Source: Isoetes taiwanensis
Lineage: Eukaryota; Streptophyta; Lycopodiopsida; Isoetales; Isoetaceae
NCBI GenBank assembly: GCA_021234155.1
Contig: JAJEKV010000015.1
Coordinates: 3,382,852 to 3,446,851, forward strand
Direction: 5' to 3'
Length of the DNA: 64,000 nucleotides
Shown here: positions 12,260 to 23,599 of the stretch, in pieces
Layout of the letters: the number at the start of each line of letters is the position of its first letter
Position numbering within the stretch: position 1 is the stretch's first letter
Program-made: the position numbers and the translations under genes
The notes under the pieces: model-generated
Told to the model about the DNA's origin: nothing
The model's input: the letters and a program-made list of their open reading frames with translations, nothing else
Databases searched by the model: none

Positions 12260-12992
12260 CACAAGGGATCTTAGAAGCCTTTGAATTTGCTTAATAACCG
12301 CCAAAATCTAAAAATGCATGGTAAGTTTTGCAAGCTTCATTCGAATGAGCCATAAAAACAATATCCACAGCACCATGTATTAATCACCGTAGGATAAGTG
12401 AAAGCCTACCAAACCAAAAAATTGCAGTTTCGAGCTTTTAGCATAGATAACGTGAATCCAAACATATCTTATATCATACACACCGCCAAAAGATCTCGAG
12501 AGAGCTTTCCAACTAATTAAATTATCTCAAATGTATTCGATCAAAAGTTATGATAAGAAATGTTGCCGGGCGGGAAACTGCACTACATGCGCCTCTTCAA
12601 GCCCTTCATGTGCCCATTATGCACTACTAATAATAATCGCTTGTTAGCACAAGGATCTAGCTTGGAATTGCTTAACTGCCTCAAAATCTAAAAATGCATG
12701 GTAATTTTTAAAAGCTTCATCTCGAATGAGCCATAAAATATCCACTGCTGCAATCCTCAGATTAATCACTGGTAGGATGTGAGTTTCCATCAAACCCGGC
12801 CGAAAATTGCTGTTTTTAGCATAGATAACTTAACCAAACATATCCATATCATACACTATAAAAAAGATTCTCAAGAGAACTTTCCAAATTAATAAAAATC
12901 ATCTCAAACGAGCTCGTGATCAAAAGTTATGATAAGAAGTGTGTTGCCTACGGGGAACCGGTCCTTCGAAGCTCTTCATATGCCCCATTATG
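12260..12992. repeat. Tandem duplication, two units of about 340-370 bp
   Basis: Unit one (about 12260-12630) and unit two (about 12650-12992) share ordered blocks. Examples are AAATCTAAAAATGCATGGTA, TAGCATAGATAAC, GATCAAAAGTTATGATAAG and CCCATTATGCAC. They differ by numerous substitutions and indels. No frame spans either unit. This is a non-coding duplication, possibly of part of an LTR. Confidence 0.75.
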
Positions 12993-13211
12993 CACCTTCA
13001 ATACGGGTGAAGTGGTTGTGGCCATTGATTGTTGACCATTGGAAAAAAAAGACTAAAATCAATGGGTTCGAATGGTGCACTCTAGATGTACTTATTAGTA
13101 CATCCATTTGAATACATCACTTAAATCATAGAAACCTTAGTGAAAAGCTTACAAAACACAAAGAAAACCCCTCAAGTATTATGCTACATATTCATTACAA
13201 GAATTTACATA

Positions 13212-13620
13212 TGGAAAGGAAGGAAGGAAGGAAGGAAGTTTATTTTAACGCCCACGGAGGCCGTAGAGGCCTATGAGATGGTACATGCAGAGACGTGCAA
13301 AAGCCAAAACCCCAACACTAAAACAAACAATGTAATCAGAGCGAAGAGATCCCTACTAACGTGGATGAAACCCACTTTGGGAGGAAAACCCCAACAAGAG
13401 GGCTCTCAAATACCAGTGCCCCGAAGAGCAACAATTGCACCAAAGCATTCTTTCATAGCTTTCCAACCGCTATTCCAGATTCAACAGAATGCTCAAATCA
13501 TCCATTCTTTCCCACAAATTTTTCTCTCGTTTCACCATATCAAAAGTCTTGGAGAAGTCAATGCTGGGCAAGATATAGGGGTTTTTTCCAACAACAGAAT
13601 CTATCATTACGCATAGTGAC
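13212..13620 (-). mobile_element. LINE fragment: RT core joined to the 3' tail
   Basis: Minus-strand 13370-13600 encodes DFSKTFDMVKRE followed by a degraded segment, matching the RT motif with sequence FVDFAKAFNTMPQ in the copy at 52960. It is followed at 13225-13280 by the LINE terminal motif (minus-strand GGCCTCCGTGGGCGTTAAAATAAA) and a CTTCC tetramer tail (13213-13237). The middle and C-terminal parts of the protein are missing, so the element was internally deleted as well as 5'-truncated. Confidence 0.55.
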
Positions 13621-14273
13621 CAAATGGTCAATAGGACCTTCCGTCTGAATCCGTAACTTGTCCAATCGCTTTAGCATTATTATCTCAAATTACATGCTAA
13701 TTTTGAATCCAAAATGACTCCAAAAGTTCAAAGATAAACTACTAACCATGATCATTCGATAATATTTAGAGTGGAACTATTTTGTTTATTTGTTACAGCT
13801 TGTGGGAAGCTCCTCTCGCAACATCATGATTAACAAAATAGCAGCAACTCCATCACCCCCACTTGAACATTTCAAATTTACTAGACCGGCCCGCATCGCC
13901 AGCCTTTTATTATTAGACAACTTTGTAAACCATAATGTATATCAACAAAAGATACTCTCCATCATACCTACCATCCAATATGCAAGATTCATTCCCGATG
14001 GAATGTGGTATACCTTTGTATTTGCTCAAAGAGTCGCTGCAGCATCATTTTGACAGCGTTTTTAACATATCCTAAATGGATGCTTAGAAGGCTCATTACC
14101 ATTTCCCATGCTTTGGCGCGGATGTGCTCGTTTCCTTTCTCTTAACCAATTTGACATATTCTTCCTTTCTTTGATTTTTGCATCTCGCTTTTGTCTTATA
14201 CAATTGTGTGGTCAGTTGTATTAGCATACTACATCGCTAAGGTTTTCTCTCAAATTCCTTCAAGCGGGGTTTT

Positions 14274-14521
14274 TTAATCCCGACAAGAATGCTTTGCCGC
14301 CTCTTTTTGTTTGGGTCCTATAGGCCAATTGGTCGCCGTGGACGATAAAAAATCTATTCGATTCTTAAACCTCAGCCTTTGTTCTCTACATTCTTGGTCA
14401 AACCACCCATTGCATGATAATTCTTTCCTTTGCTTATGCGAGCTAAAGCACATGGTTGCTGTATCAATTACCAAGCATGTCAAAGTGTCACTAATCTCAG
14501 ATGCTGCATGTGGCCACGATA
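14274..14521 (-). mobile_element. LINE fragment, linker between endonuclease and RT
   Basis: The minus-strand frame contains CNGWFDQECREQRLRFK, the conserved W-F-D-x-E-C segment between the endonuclease and RT of plant LINEs. At its low-coordinate end, 14310-14370 instead matches, on the plus strand, the LINE terminal motif (GGTCCTATAGG...GTGGACGATAAAAAAT with a CTATTCGATTC tail). Two LINE pieces in opposite orientation therefore abut here. Confidence 0.5.
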
Positions 14522-14587
14522 TCAATAATAATAATAATAAAATAATAATAATAATAATAATAATTAATTAATTAATTAATTAATAAT
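14522..14587. repeat. (ATA)n-(TTAA)n microsatellite at a LINE end
   Basis: Roughly twelve AAT/ATA triplets are followed by five or six TTAA/ATTA units. This lies exactly where the minus-strand LINE to its right ends (terminal motif at 14590-14625), so it is probably that element's 3' tail expanded after insertion. Confidence 0.75.
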
Positions 14588-17335
14588 GCCATGTAAAGAC
14601 CCTCAGGTCTATATGACAACTTTATACAACAGTAAGAGTATTGACTATTCAAGCATGATATCCAAATCAAAGGTACTCATTTGCTTATATAATTCAAGGA
14701 TCTCCTGCCTTTCCTTCCAAATAGATCTGATATATGCACTAAGTAGACACAAAGCAAGCCCTAGCAACTCCATCAAGCTCATATCTTTCTTAATACCCAA
14801 GCGATCTCTTATGAGCTCATATGACGGGCATCTGAATAATGCATGGTATTAGGTTTCAATTTGAGGAGTAGTTAGGCAACAACGACAATACCTTTCCTCA
14901 CGAGGTGTATTAAACCAGCGCCCCATTTCGATTTCAAGATGATGTGATAGTCCTGACGTAGAGATGTGTCGCCATCACCTTTATTAATATCGCAAAGATA
15001 GTTCATCTTCGTGAACCAACATAGGATTTATTCTATTCTATAAAAAGAGCTTCTTTACGCCACCTTGATCATCTATCTCCCCATAGCCTTCTCAAGACAT
15101 TGCCATGAACGTACCTTTTAGACCTCCTTAGTGATCGCCAACTTCCTTCGCATCCCTCAAATGAGTCAGCCCATTTTACAACCTCAGATACCATCCTTAT
15201 CTTTTAGATTGCTACATGGCTAGATATGGAAGTCTATGTTCCATCATGATTTAACTCTGTATACATAATGTAAAGTTTGAAAGAGAGCTGGCCTCTTGCT
15301 GCCACACCATTATTCCTCACAAGAAGTAAAGGAGTTTGGGCTTTTGTGCCCCTAGCCTCTCAATAAGAAAGCATTTTGCACGGCCCAATCTTTTTTCCAC
15401 TTACTCGATAGTCCCCGGGCGTGACAACCATAGTAGCATGTGCTTTATTTGCACTCCAAATAATAGCTTCTAAGCTTCCAATGCCTAAAGTTATTTTGTT
15501 TGCATATATAAAGTCCCATAAATCTCCTTGCAGGCTCGGTTGGTTGTTGTTGTTCCCATCTATAATTTGTAGTAATCTCAATAACAAGATACTTGTAATC
15601 GGTGAAACTTGCTGTACTTCTCCTTCAATCGTAATCAATCCCTTTGTCCTTATTAATCAACATGCCTTTTTCTAGGCAAAACTCATGGAACACATCAAGG
15701 TGTTTCGAGACATGATGTGACTTCGGCACCGACAAGCACACGTCATCTAGCGGCAATAGATGTATAACATGGTAACGCCTACTCCAATCCCCTTTGTTTG
15801 TTGTTTGTTTATCCAATCTTTTGATCTCATCGATATAGAGTCCAAAGAGTATGGGTGAACAAGGGCACTTTGTTTCACCTAATAGTGTTTTTGGATCATA
15901 TCCGTGTTCTTTGAAAGGGAAAACAATCCAACTAGCACTTGCTATACAAGCAAGCCATAACATGCCTGTGTCGACCAGAGAGATTCCGTCTTTCATATAG
16001 TTTTAGCCTATCAACACGGGTCAAATGCTTTAGATAAGTCCAGACAAAAGCCAAACATCTCTCGGGTTTTTTCCTTTGGCTTCTTTCTATGATCAACTCT
16101 CAATGTAATTAAGTGGTCTAAAGTGGAATAGTCTCAAGGCTGAATCCAAATTTTCCTTTGCACGGGTCTTCTAGCTGTATTAGTGTTCTACTAATTTGAT
16201 AGTTTGCCCTCACCATGGATGCAAATAAGCTTTTATAATACTTACAAAATGAATGCGATAGTTTCTAACGTTATCCTTATCACCAGCCTTAGATAGGGAT
16301 GACCTTATATTCCATAGAAACGAGGATTTTTCCATCGGTTAGTACCTTATGCGGTTAGAGCTAGTTTTTTCATGCGGGTTATCCCCACCCATTAGGAGCA
16401 ACTCGACCACTAATCCCGGATATCGGTGCTTTCCCATTCTTCATATGTTTGAGTGCATGCTCTACATCTGCTATTGTAAAGATGGGGGATGCCAAACAAT
16501 TTATTAAAAACATCTGACTACACATTGGGGCTGTATAGAGCTCTATAACCCATGCATGTAGATCTGATCCTGAGAAATTGCCAATACTTATATTACCTTT
16601 TTTGGGCCCCAAAATGAAAACGGTGCCTTCTTCAATTTCAACGCCATGTTTTATTATGTTCCACAGGCACGTATTCTTCTTCAACCCGATGCGGTATAGC
16701 CGCTGAGATCCGACTTGCGTGCCATTAAAAACAATCATATCAAAAGCACCACAAAGTTGCAACACATGGTCTCCCATTTTATTGTGACCCACATCTTGTG
16801 ATGCTCTCTTATAGCCATGATCATCTTCATCTTTTTCCACTAACCAAAGTGCATTTCCCTCATCTGTGAGATTGCAGCTTGCTTTTACGTCCATTAAAAT
16901 CACCTACTAGGAAGACTGTGCCTTTGGATTGAAAATACAAAATATCACTCGCAAGGTGCAAAAAGGGATCATTGGCATCCAATTCGCCATGCTCATAAAT
17001 TTTTGCAGGGATGGGCTCTATGGGCTCAAAATAAACCACAGCAATATAATAGGTGCATGTTCATCTTGCAACTGAAGCCATGTATACTGTTTATGATTGC
17101 TCTGTTTGGCCACTTTGATTGAATTACCAATGGCAGTTCGCACATAGCATGCAATTCCGCCCCATCCTCTTCCAGAAGAGCACTTTTTGTTCCAGATAGA
17201 GTCAAGTTTTATAAAGCCTGGAATATCCAAGGCACTGTTGAGTTCATGCTCCCAAGTCTCTGTGAGTGCTACAATGTTTGCATTTTCTAACTGTTGTCTA
17301 GAGCTTATAATTTTACTATCTGTTAGACCATGCAC
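14588..17335 (-). mobile_element. Decayed LINE A: endonuclease, RT, zinc domain, 3' end
   Basis: Read on the minus strand from 17335 downwards. An APE-type endonuclease start (ALTETWEHELNSA, then a G-R-G-W-G-G-I-A block) is followed by a frameshift. Next come FLVGDFNGRK, the catalytic G-D-F-N motif near 16890-16910, and FDMIVFNG. RT follows with CPCSPILFGLYIDEI at about 15830-15880. The C-terminal Cys/His block (EIEMGRWFNTPREERYC) lies at 14870-14960 and the terminal motif at 14590-14625. The RT catalytic D-D box is not clearly preserved. Multiple frameshifts and stops show that it is inactive. The order endonuclease-RT-zinc domain is standard for plant LINEs. Confidence 0.7.
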
Positions 17336-17469
17336 ATTCCATACTAATAGGCTGAGATAGTTATATCAATGAAATTTTTTCCTGACATGATTCTTTAAAC
17401 AGAATGTGCTAAACATATCTCATCTTAGCTTTTGGAGTTCGGATAGATGGAGGAGCATGTGCCAATGTG

Positions 17470-19160
17470 TCTAAAACACATAGCAACAAAGATTGGCACA
17501 TAATTTGATCCAATCCTTTCACTGCCAATAGAAAGATTGACCATTCGATTAATAACTGCTGGCGGAGCTAAAATATAGTCCATCACATTTGCATTCCTGC
17601 AAGTACATTTTTCAAAACTTGGCCATTATATATAATCATATCAAGGCCACTACGTAATGCCAAAACATGATGTCCTTGTGGATTAGGCCACCTAATCCTA
17701 TCATCAGAGTGTTCATGCCATCCAATCATTGATAGCATCTTCATCAAGCATCTCCATCCATTCTGAATTTCCATCTGGGCTAACTATAGCTACTTGTGTT
17801 TGCGCTATGTGTCCATTAAAATCACCTAGAAGAAGCACATCACATGTGGAATCAAATGCTAGAATATCTTGTTCCAAATGAGAAAAGGGATCATCCCTGT
17901 CTAAATTATCAGAACTGTACGCACGAGATTCTCTTGGTGGAAAGTAGCAAGCAACAACATAAAGTTTTGCCAGATTGCCTACGTATTTCAATCCAAATAT
18001 ATTGAAGTGATGCCATTTTATCCAAAACTATCATAAAATATGTAATGTCTAACATGGCAAGCAATGCCACCAAAAACTTTAAGCCTCCATTTTTCTTTAT
18101 TCCATGCTGAATGCATCATTTTAAACCCCATAATGTCAGGAAGCTCTATCTCTTCATTTTCACACGTCTCAAGAAAGAATATTACATCTACATTACTTAA
18201 AATATCCCCTATAGTTCAACTTCTGCTTGCTTTAGTGTGTTGATATTCCAGCAAGTAAACCTGATGATCACTGTTTCCTATGCAGCAGCTGCATTTTCCA
18301 TATTCCTTTCTTCCACAACAACATGTCCCTTTCTCCCAAATGCCTTATGACCATTCTTCCTTGCATCTTTTAATTTCTGAAGTTCCTGTTTGTACTCAAT
18401 ATATTGTTCCTTTGTCAGGTCATCATTAATCCATACCTTCTCTCCCTTTAACAATGCCCACTTGCTCAAGACACCCATCTTATTCTCCTTGCTTGCAAAT
18501 TTCAAAATAATATGCCTCGTGTTACCAAAGAATTTGCCGACCCAAAATGCCTCAACTATATCACCGGCAAATCTAAGTTGGATTTGATAATCATGCATAC
18601 CTTCTCCTGTGTGTCCTCCTTATCTTCTGGTAGACTAACACACGAATGTCCATAACCCTTTTCTGCCTCTCTTGCTCTTCCATAAATGAATCTAATGCCT
18701 TGTTTGTGTCCTGTTGATCTTTAATGAAAGAAGTGAGCCATTGTTGTACCTGTGTAATGCTGCGATTGTCAGAATATCCTGTATTATCTTCATCTTCTGC
18801 CTCTCCATCTTCTTGCATCATCTCACGGACTTCATGCTCTCCTTAAATTGTTCAAGCTATGCTCACTCAAAATTTCTCCATCTCTAATTGTAACTGCTCC
18901 ATATAAACCTTTTTAAAATACTTCATCAACGAGTTCACAGCTTCTTTTAAAGATTCCTGCATTGCTGCCATCAAATCAGCCTTCATAGCTTCCATCATCT
19001 GCTGTATAGAAAGGGCTAGTGATTTTTCCATAGAGCTTTCAAGTTTATCAACAAAACCTGTCAATGGAGATTCAATTTCTGCCACAAGCAAGGCACCAGA
19101 GTCAAGCTCTGATGCTGCGATGGCAACATCTTGATCAAAGGACCCGCGAGAAGGTTGCAT
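17470..19160 (-). mobile_element. Decayed LINE B: ORF1 and endonuclease, RT missing
   Basis: This is a second minus-strand LINE immediately upstream of LINE A. It has an ORF1-like region (18278-19160) and then a second, diverged endonuclease at 17583-18240. The endonuclease includes VLLLGDFNGHIA (catalytic G-D-F-N) at 17806-17838 and SGLDMIIYNG near 17640. No RT follows before LINE A begins. Either LINE A inserted here and the 3' part of B was lost, or the two recombined. Confidence 0.65.
18278..19160 (-). pseudogene. LINE ORF1-like nucleic-acid-binding protein, frameshifted
   Basis: Three consecutive minus-strand frames (18867-19160, 18591-18821, 18278-18598) together read as one protein of about 290 residues. 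The first begins at an ATG (19158-19160) and is rich in heptad-like Met/Leu/Glu/Lys stretches (residues about 35-95), which suggests a coiled coil. The last contains KVWINDDLTKEQYIEYKQEL, resembling the C-terminal RNA-binding part of L1-type ORF1 proteins, where an N-D-D-L-T segment is common. In LINEs, ORF1 binds the element RNA. Its position upstream of an endonuclease supports the call. At least two frameshifts separate the parts. Confidence 0.6.
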
Positions 19161-19190
19161 TGAGAAAATGGCTTTAAGGAAGCAGGAAAG

Positions 19191-20239
19191 ATGACAAAGC
19201 AGATTTCAATGAATGTGGACTTCGAGACAACAACAAAAGAGCCAAAGGAAAGGAGATCTAAGCAAGTTCTTAGCAAAATCCAAGCAACTACCGGTAGTGA
19301 GAGTGAATCTTCTCAACCCGAGAATTCAATGGCTCTTGTTATTCAAGAAAAAGAAAATCTCAAGCAATTTGACATAAAAAATAGAAAGACTCCAGTCCAA
19401 TGGACAGATCAGGGTGTTTCTACGTTCTTGGACCTCCTGAATGAGATGAAATTGGCTACTAATGGTAGTCTGAATCTTTTTAATAACTAGTGGAGAGAAA
19501 TTTTAGTGAAATTACAAATAATTGTTGGTCGATTAGTGGAAGTCAGGCAATTCAAGAACAAATGGGATAAACTTCAAGCGAAATTCAAGGATGAGAGAGA
19601 GGCTTAAAGTCATACGGGTTCAGAGCCTTCAAGTTGGCAGTGGTCAAGTATGGTGTGACATCAAATAACCCCATTCCAGGGGCTGGGGATGATGGGGACT
19701 TTGGAAATGAAGCTTTTGAGGCAGCTGATTTGCATACTAATTTTTCTGACAGCTTCTATGAAACAATTAAATCTGATGCTGCTTTTGATGATCCTTTTGA
19801 GAGTAATGAAGAAATTCCCAATGTCAATGACAACATGGATAATTCAACAAGTCCCAAAATGCATGATATGCCAAACAATCGAACACCAACAGGTAACAAC
19901 ACAGATTCTTCCAGCCCCAGATCTGCAGCATGCAATCAACTTGGAGTTTGTGGAAAACCTACTGGAAGAAAGAAATCCAGGTTGCAGATTGATGAAGACA
20001 TTGCTATTAGAATTTTACAAATGACAAGCACCTTTGAAGACACTGAAGTTAAGAAATTGGATTTCATGAAGGAAGAATCTGCAAAGAACCTGGAGTTGGT
20101 AAGGTAATTAGACACCATTCAATCTGCCAATAGTTTGAAGATTGCCGAATCTATGGCAGCAATAAATCAGAGCATATGTCAGATGACCAAGGACACACTT
20201 CTTGAAATTGCCAAACTGGCAGCCAAGAACAAAGAATAA
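19191..20239 (+). pseudogene. Harbinger Myb/SANT-like protein, interrupted
   Basis: The plus-strand gene starts at an ATG at 19191. It contains a Myb/SANT or trihelix-like DNA-binding domain: VQWTDQGVSTFLDLLNEM near residue 70, then, past an in-frame TAG at 19488, FKNKWDKLQAKFKD. An acidic middle follows (19634-20107), then a basic patch and a C-terminal helix rich in Lys and Glu that ends near 20239 (EIAKLAAKNKE). In Harbinger elements this protein binds the transposon ends and brings in the transposase. Two stop codons and a frameshift make it a pseudogene. It converges with the transposase about 1 kb away. Confidence 0.65.
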
Positions 20240-21261
20240 AGGTATGATTTTAACTTTCCTACATTCAATTATCTCGAATGAATACTATGGAACTGTCTCA
20301 AACTGTTTGATCTCAGAATTGCGTTGTTCAAGGGTTATTTTGGTATCAAATCATTTGTTCAAGTGTCCAATGAGTATCAAATCAAAGCAATAACAGAAAA
20401 ATAGCTTTTCCAAGTATTGTGATAGGGAAAACACTTAATTCTTGTTCAAAAACTTGAGAACATAAACAAATTATCAAAATGTATGTTGACTGAATCATAA
20501 GATTCTACAACATACATCCATCCAAGTTTTCAAACAACACATGCCTCATTTGATCTCCTTGTTTTTGGAGACTCCTGTTCATAGCTTCAGTTTCATACAT
20601 GGAATAAATTACTACTCCTATATTTTGGTATAGCCAAAACAGGTTTGGCTAAACTACCTTCAAATTTGAGATAGAACTTTCTGAGGCTTGGCTAAACTAG
20701 ATGATTTTTCTCCATCATAATTTCTTGCCTTTGGCTAAACTTTCACAAAATGGAGAGGCAAATATTAGCCATTGGAATATGCTAATTTTAAAAAATCCAA
20801 GCCTTTGGTTAAAGACATAATGGGAATCAATATAATATAGCAACAAAGGCATAACTTCTCTGATATAATAAATTAATACATAAATATGTTCAAAACTCAA
20901 CAATTCTAGATGTGATCATCTCTTTAGTGCTTCAACTTCAGTACCTAGAACAAGAAAAAATTGAACCCTACTTGGTAATTTCTTAAAGTTCATACATATC
21001 TTGACATATGTCGGTTTCTAGGCTAACCCATCCATTTTTTCAATCTCACTTGGTCAACAAAAAAATTCAGCTAAAATTTTCTTATTTTTGGCATTTTTTT
21101 CCATTTACTTTAGCCATTTTTCTTCGCAAAAATGCTGTAAAATAGCTATTTGGCTAACCTTAGCCGTTATTTTATTCCATGGTTTCATAGTAATAAACTG
21201 GTTCAGGTTCTTCTTCAATTGGCAACATGTCCCATCCCATGTCTTTCATAATGCAGAAGTT
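20240..21261. other. Spacer between convergent Harbinger genes
   Basis: AT-rich and non-coding. It contains several phrases built on GGCTAAACT and TAGCC (20630-21190), recurring about every 60 to 100 bases on both strands. It probably holds the two 3' untranslated regions. Confidence 0.4.
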
Positions 21262-22404
21262 TCAAAGCACACAAACTGCTGATCTTGGAGGCCTTTCCGA
21301 CATGCACAGGCAGATGCTAGAGAATTCTGAATTTCTCTTTGACAATTCCAAACCCATTTGCCACACAAACTCTACCCCTGCAAATCCTTTTGTTGAACTT
21401 ACCATAAGGACCATGATTACGTGGAAAGACTTTCGGAAGAAATGATGCAATGACATAAGCGAATCACCAAGTAAAAGTGGAGGAATGTTAACCTGAATTT
21501 GGTCTTCAGTGGGTTGACCTTTCTTCAATTTTCTGCCACTCAAAGTTACTACTGGTTCCTACAAAATTAGTTTGGAGGCAATTTTATTATATATGGAACT
21601 CTTCTTGAACTGATTTGAGTCATGGACTGATCCTATTCTTGTAACACAGATATTTATAAACAACATACTGTGTGTAACAATACCTCTTTTATGTCAACTA
21701 TAATAGTCATCACCTTTGTCACTCTTTTTTGGGTTTCCTCCATAAAGAAATGTGGGAGCCATCAACAACACCATGTACATTTGGCAACCCTGTTGCATCA
21801 TGAAATTCCTTTATACATTGAGTTAGTCTTGCTCCAGAAGGCATGGCAACAAACCTTTTATACATTAGTGTAATTATCTTAGTATATTTCTGCACTGTAG
21901 CTTTGCCAACATAAAATCTCTGTCCCATGCAAAGGCATGTCACCATGTGACAGAAAGTAAAGAACCATGGCAACAGCCTTCCTAGGATCAACATGGGGCC
22001 TAACCTTAATCCCTAGCCTAATCAAATAGGGGACAACTAAAACTGACTAGTCTCTCAAAACTGGCCCTTTTCATTTTATAAAACTAGTGCCACATATCAT
22101 CTTCAAAAGAAGGCAGGCAATTCCATGCATGGTTATCTATATTATCCCGCTGTGTTCTTCGCCTTGGAGCAATCCAGAATCTTCTAGGTGGCCTTCTAAC
22201 CATACAGGATCCAGCTAACATCAAAGCTGAGGTAGCACAGAAGAACATACCATTATTTTCTTGCAAATCATCGCCATCGAACAGATTCATCGGGTCTTCA
22301 AGCTCGTTGAGCTCAATAAGCTGCAAACAAAATCTTTAGAAGGCAAATCCAATTTTTAGAGCCCGCAAAAGCATGGCAATCATGCCAAGAACCACTGGAT
22401 CCAT
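21262..22404 (-). pseudogene. PIF/Harbinger DDE transposase, mutated
   Basis: The minus-strand gene probably starts at the ATG at 22404 (MDPVVLGMIAMLL), a start shared with copy 2 at 48649. In order follow ELEDPMNLFDGDD, NHAWNCLPSFEDDMWH, RKAVAMVLYFLSHG-like, ATVQKYTKIITLMYKRF, then GLPNVHGVVDGSHI with the first catalytic Asp (about 21760) and LLLGDSLMSL with the second Asp (about 21465). The third acidic site, in VCVxNGFGIxKEK, is Ala here (codon 21359-21361) where copy 2 has Glu. Frame changes occur between blocks, some of which may be introns. The family cuts and pastes DNA with the Myb-like partner. This copy looks inactive. Confidence 0.75.
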
Positions 22405-22738
22405 GATAGAACGGCCGGCAAATGCAACCCTATGCAAGAAACACAGCAAATGTAATATTCCACAAAGCCTACCTACCAGCAAGAATAGGGAAGAAAATAT
22501 CCCAAATTTTGGAGGCCGATTCAAATTTGAAGGGAAATTATCCCACAAAAATCTGCCCCATCGGAATGGATCGACGGACTTGTTCTCTGGCGGGCAACCA
22601 AATTTTGAGGCCTAATGCGTATTTGTTAGACCTCGAGAAGGCGACCTTCCTCCTCTTCTCCCAAAAATCATTATAATTACGAGGAGGAATCGCATAGGAC
22701 GAGAGATGAGTATTTTGGCAAGCATGTGGCCGGAGTGG

Positions 22739-22840
22739 GAGGGAGGGAGGGAGAGAGAGAAAGAATGCTACGTTTATTGTCTGTAAGACCGTAAGGTCTT
22801 TAAGACATTAAAATTGCTTGTCTGTGAAAACTGCTCTGAG
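22739..22840 (-). mobile_element. LINE 3' end with GA-rich tail
   Basis: The plus strand reads a GGGA/GAGA run (22739-22765), then TTATTGTCTGTAAGACCGTA, then AGGTCTTTAAGACATT. The minus strand thus has an AAGACCTTACGGTCTT hairpin followed by a TCTCTC/CCCT tail. It resembles the LINE ends at 5330-5430 and 14590-14625. Confidence 0.45.
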
Positions 22841-23339
22841 CAACATTTTACATGAAGAAGCCATTTTCCTTGTGCCTACTCCTTAAGTTAGCGGATTTTT
22901 GCTTTCTTTTTCCTTGTTGAAAGCTTTTTTCTTATAATTTATGATGTGGAACTGGCCACAGGCCCCTTGTGTACTCAAATCAAGAAGAAATGGTCTTTTT
23001 CTAAAGTCTGACTTACTAATATATGATATTTTCGCTGAAATATGTAATCCTGACTCAAGTCTTCTTCCTTTTCACATAATTCTAGTTTTCATCCTAATGA
23101 CTTGCTGATTACGTTTCTTTCAGGTTAAGAAGAGGAGAATGATGAAGGCTTTGATGACATGCAGTGTTCAAGATTGTTTTTTACTGTATATTTTTTACTG
23201 TCTATTTTGATGATATGCAGTGTTCAAGATAGTTTCTACTAAGTCGTATTTAATTAAAGTGGGACAAATCTCGAATTTTGGGACTCGGACTGAAAATGGG
23301 ACTCATACTGATTTAAGTTTTATATTGAATCGTTGTTAG
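22841..23339. other. Right part of Harbinger copy 1 and flank
   Basis: Non-coding. A direct repeat of the phrase GATGATATGCAGTGTTCAAGAT occurs at about 23154 and 23211. The candidate inverted-repeat end lies at 23242-23265. Confidence 0.35.
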
Positions 23340-23595
23340 ATCGAGGGGAGGTGAAGGGGAGAAGTTGGGGAGAAGTTGAGGGAAGGGAGAAGTTGAGAGA
23401 AGTTGAGAGAAGAAGGGGAGGAGGAAGTTCAAAGGGGGTGAGAAGAAGCGGACAGGGGAGGTGAGGAAAGAGGGTGCAAAGGGGAGGTGAGTTCGGAAGG
23501 GAGGTGAGTTCGGAAGGGAGGTGAGTTCGGGAAGGGGGCCAAGGGGCAAGTGGGAAGAGTTGGGGGAAGAGGGTAAGGGGGAAGGGAAAACCAAA
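23340..23595. repeat. Purine-only tract of about 250 bp
   Basis: The plus strand is almost entirely G and A, interrupted by scattered T and C. It is built of loose repeats such as AAGTTGAGAG and GGAGGTGAGTTCGGAAG (three near-identical units at about 23483-23540). The proline/serine-rich frame on the opposite strand is a by-product. Confidence 0.8.
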
Positions 23596-23599
23596 ATAA

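Larger units (their letters stand above)
19180..23265. mobile_element. PIF/Harbinger DNA transposon, copy 1
   Basis: The convergent pair typical of PIF/Harbinger elements is present: a Myb/SANT-like DNA-binding gene on the plus strand (19191-20239) and a DDE transposase on the minus strand (about 22404-21262). The sequence at 23242-23265 (AGTCGTATTTAATTAAAGTG, then GGAC) is repeated in inverted orientation at 38516-38539 beside the second copy, with 23 of 24 bases matching. It may therefore be a terminal or subterminal inverted repeat. I did not find its partner on the left side. A LINE end lies inside at 22739-22840. Both genes are broken. Confidence 0.7.

Noticed and set aside
14522-14587. 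Origin-like AT-rich microsatellite
   Set aside because: It is explained as a LINE tail beside the terminal motif at 14590.
23313-23594. Pro/Ser/Leu-rich minus-strand frame of 93 codons
   Set aside because: It is a translation of the purine tract's complement, with no signal peptide or non-repetitive domain.
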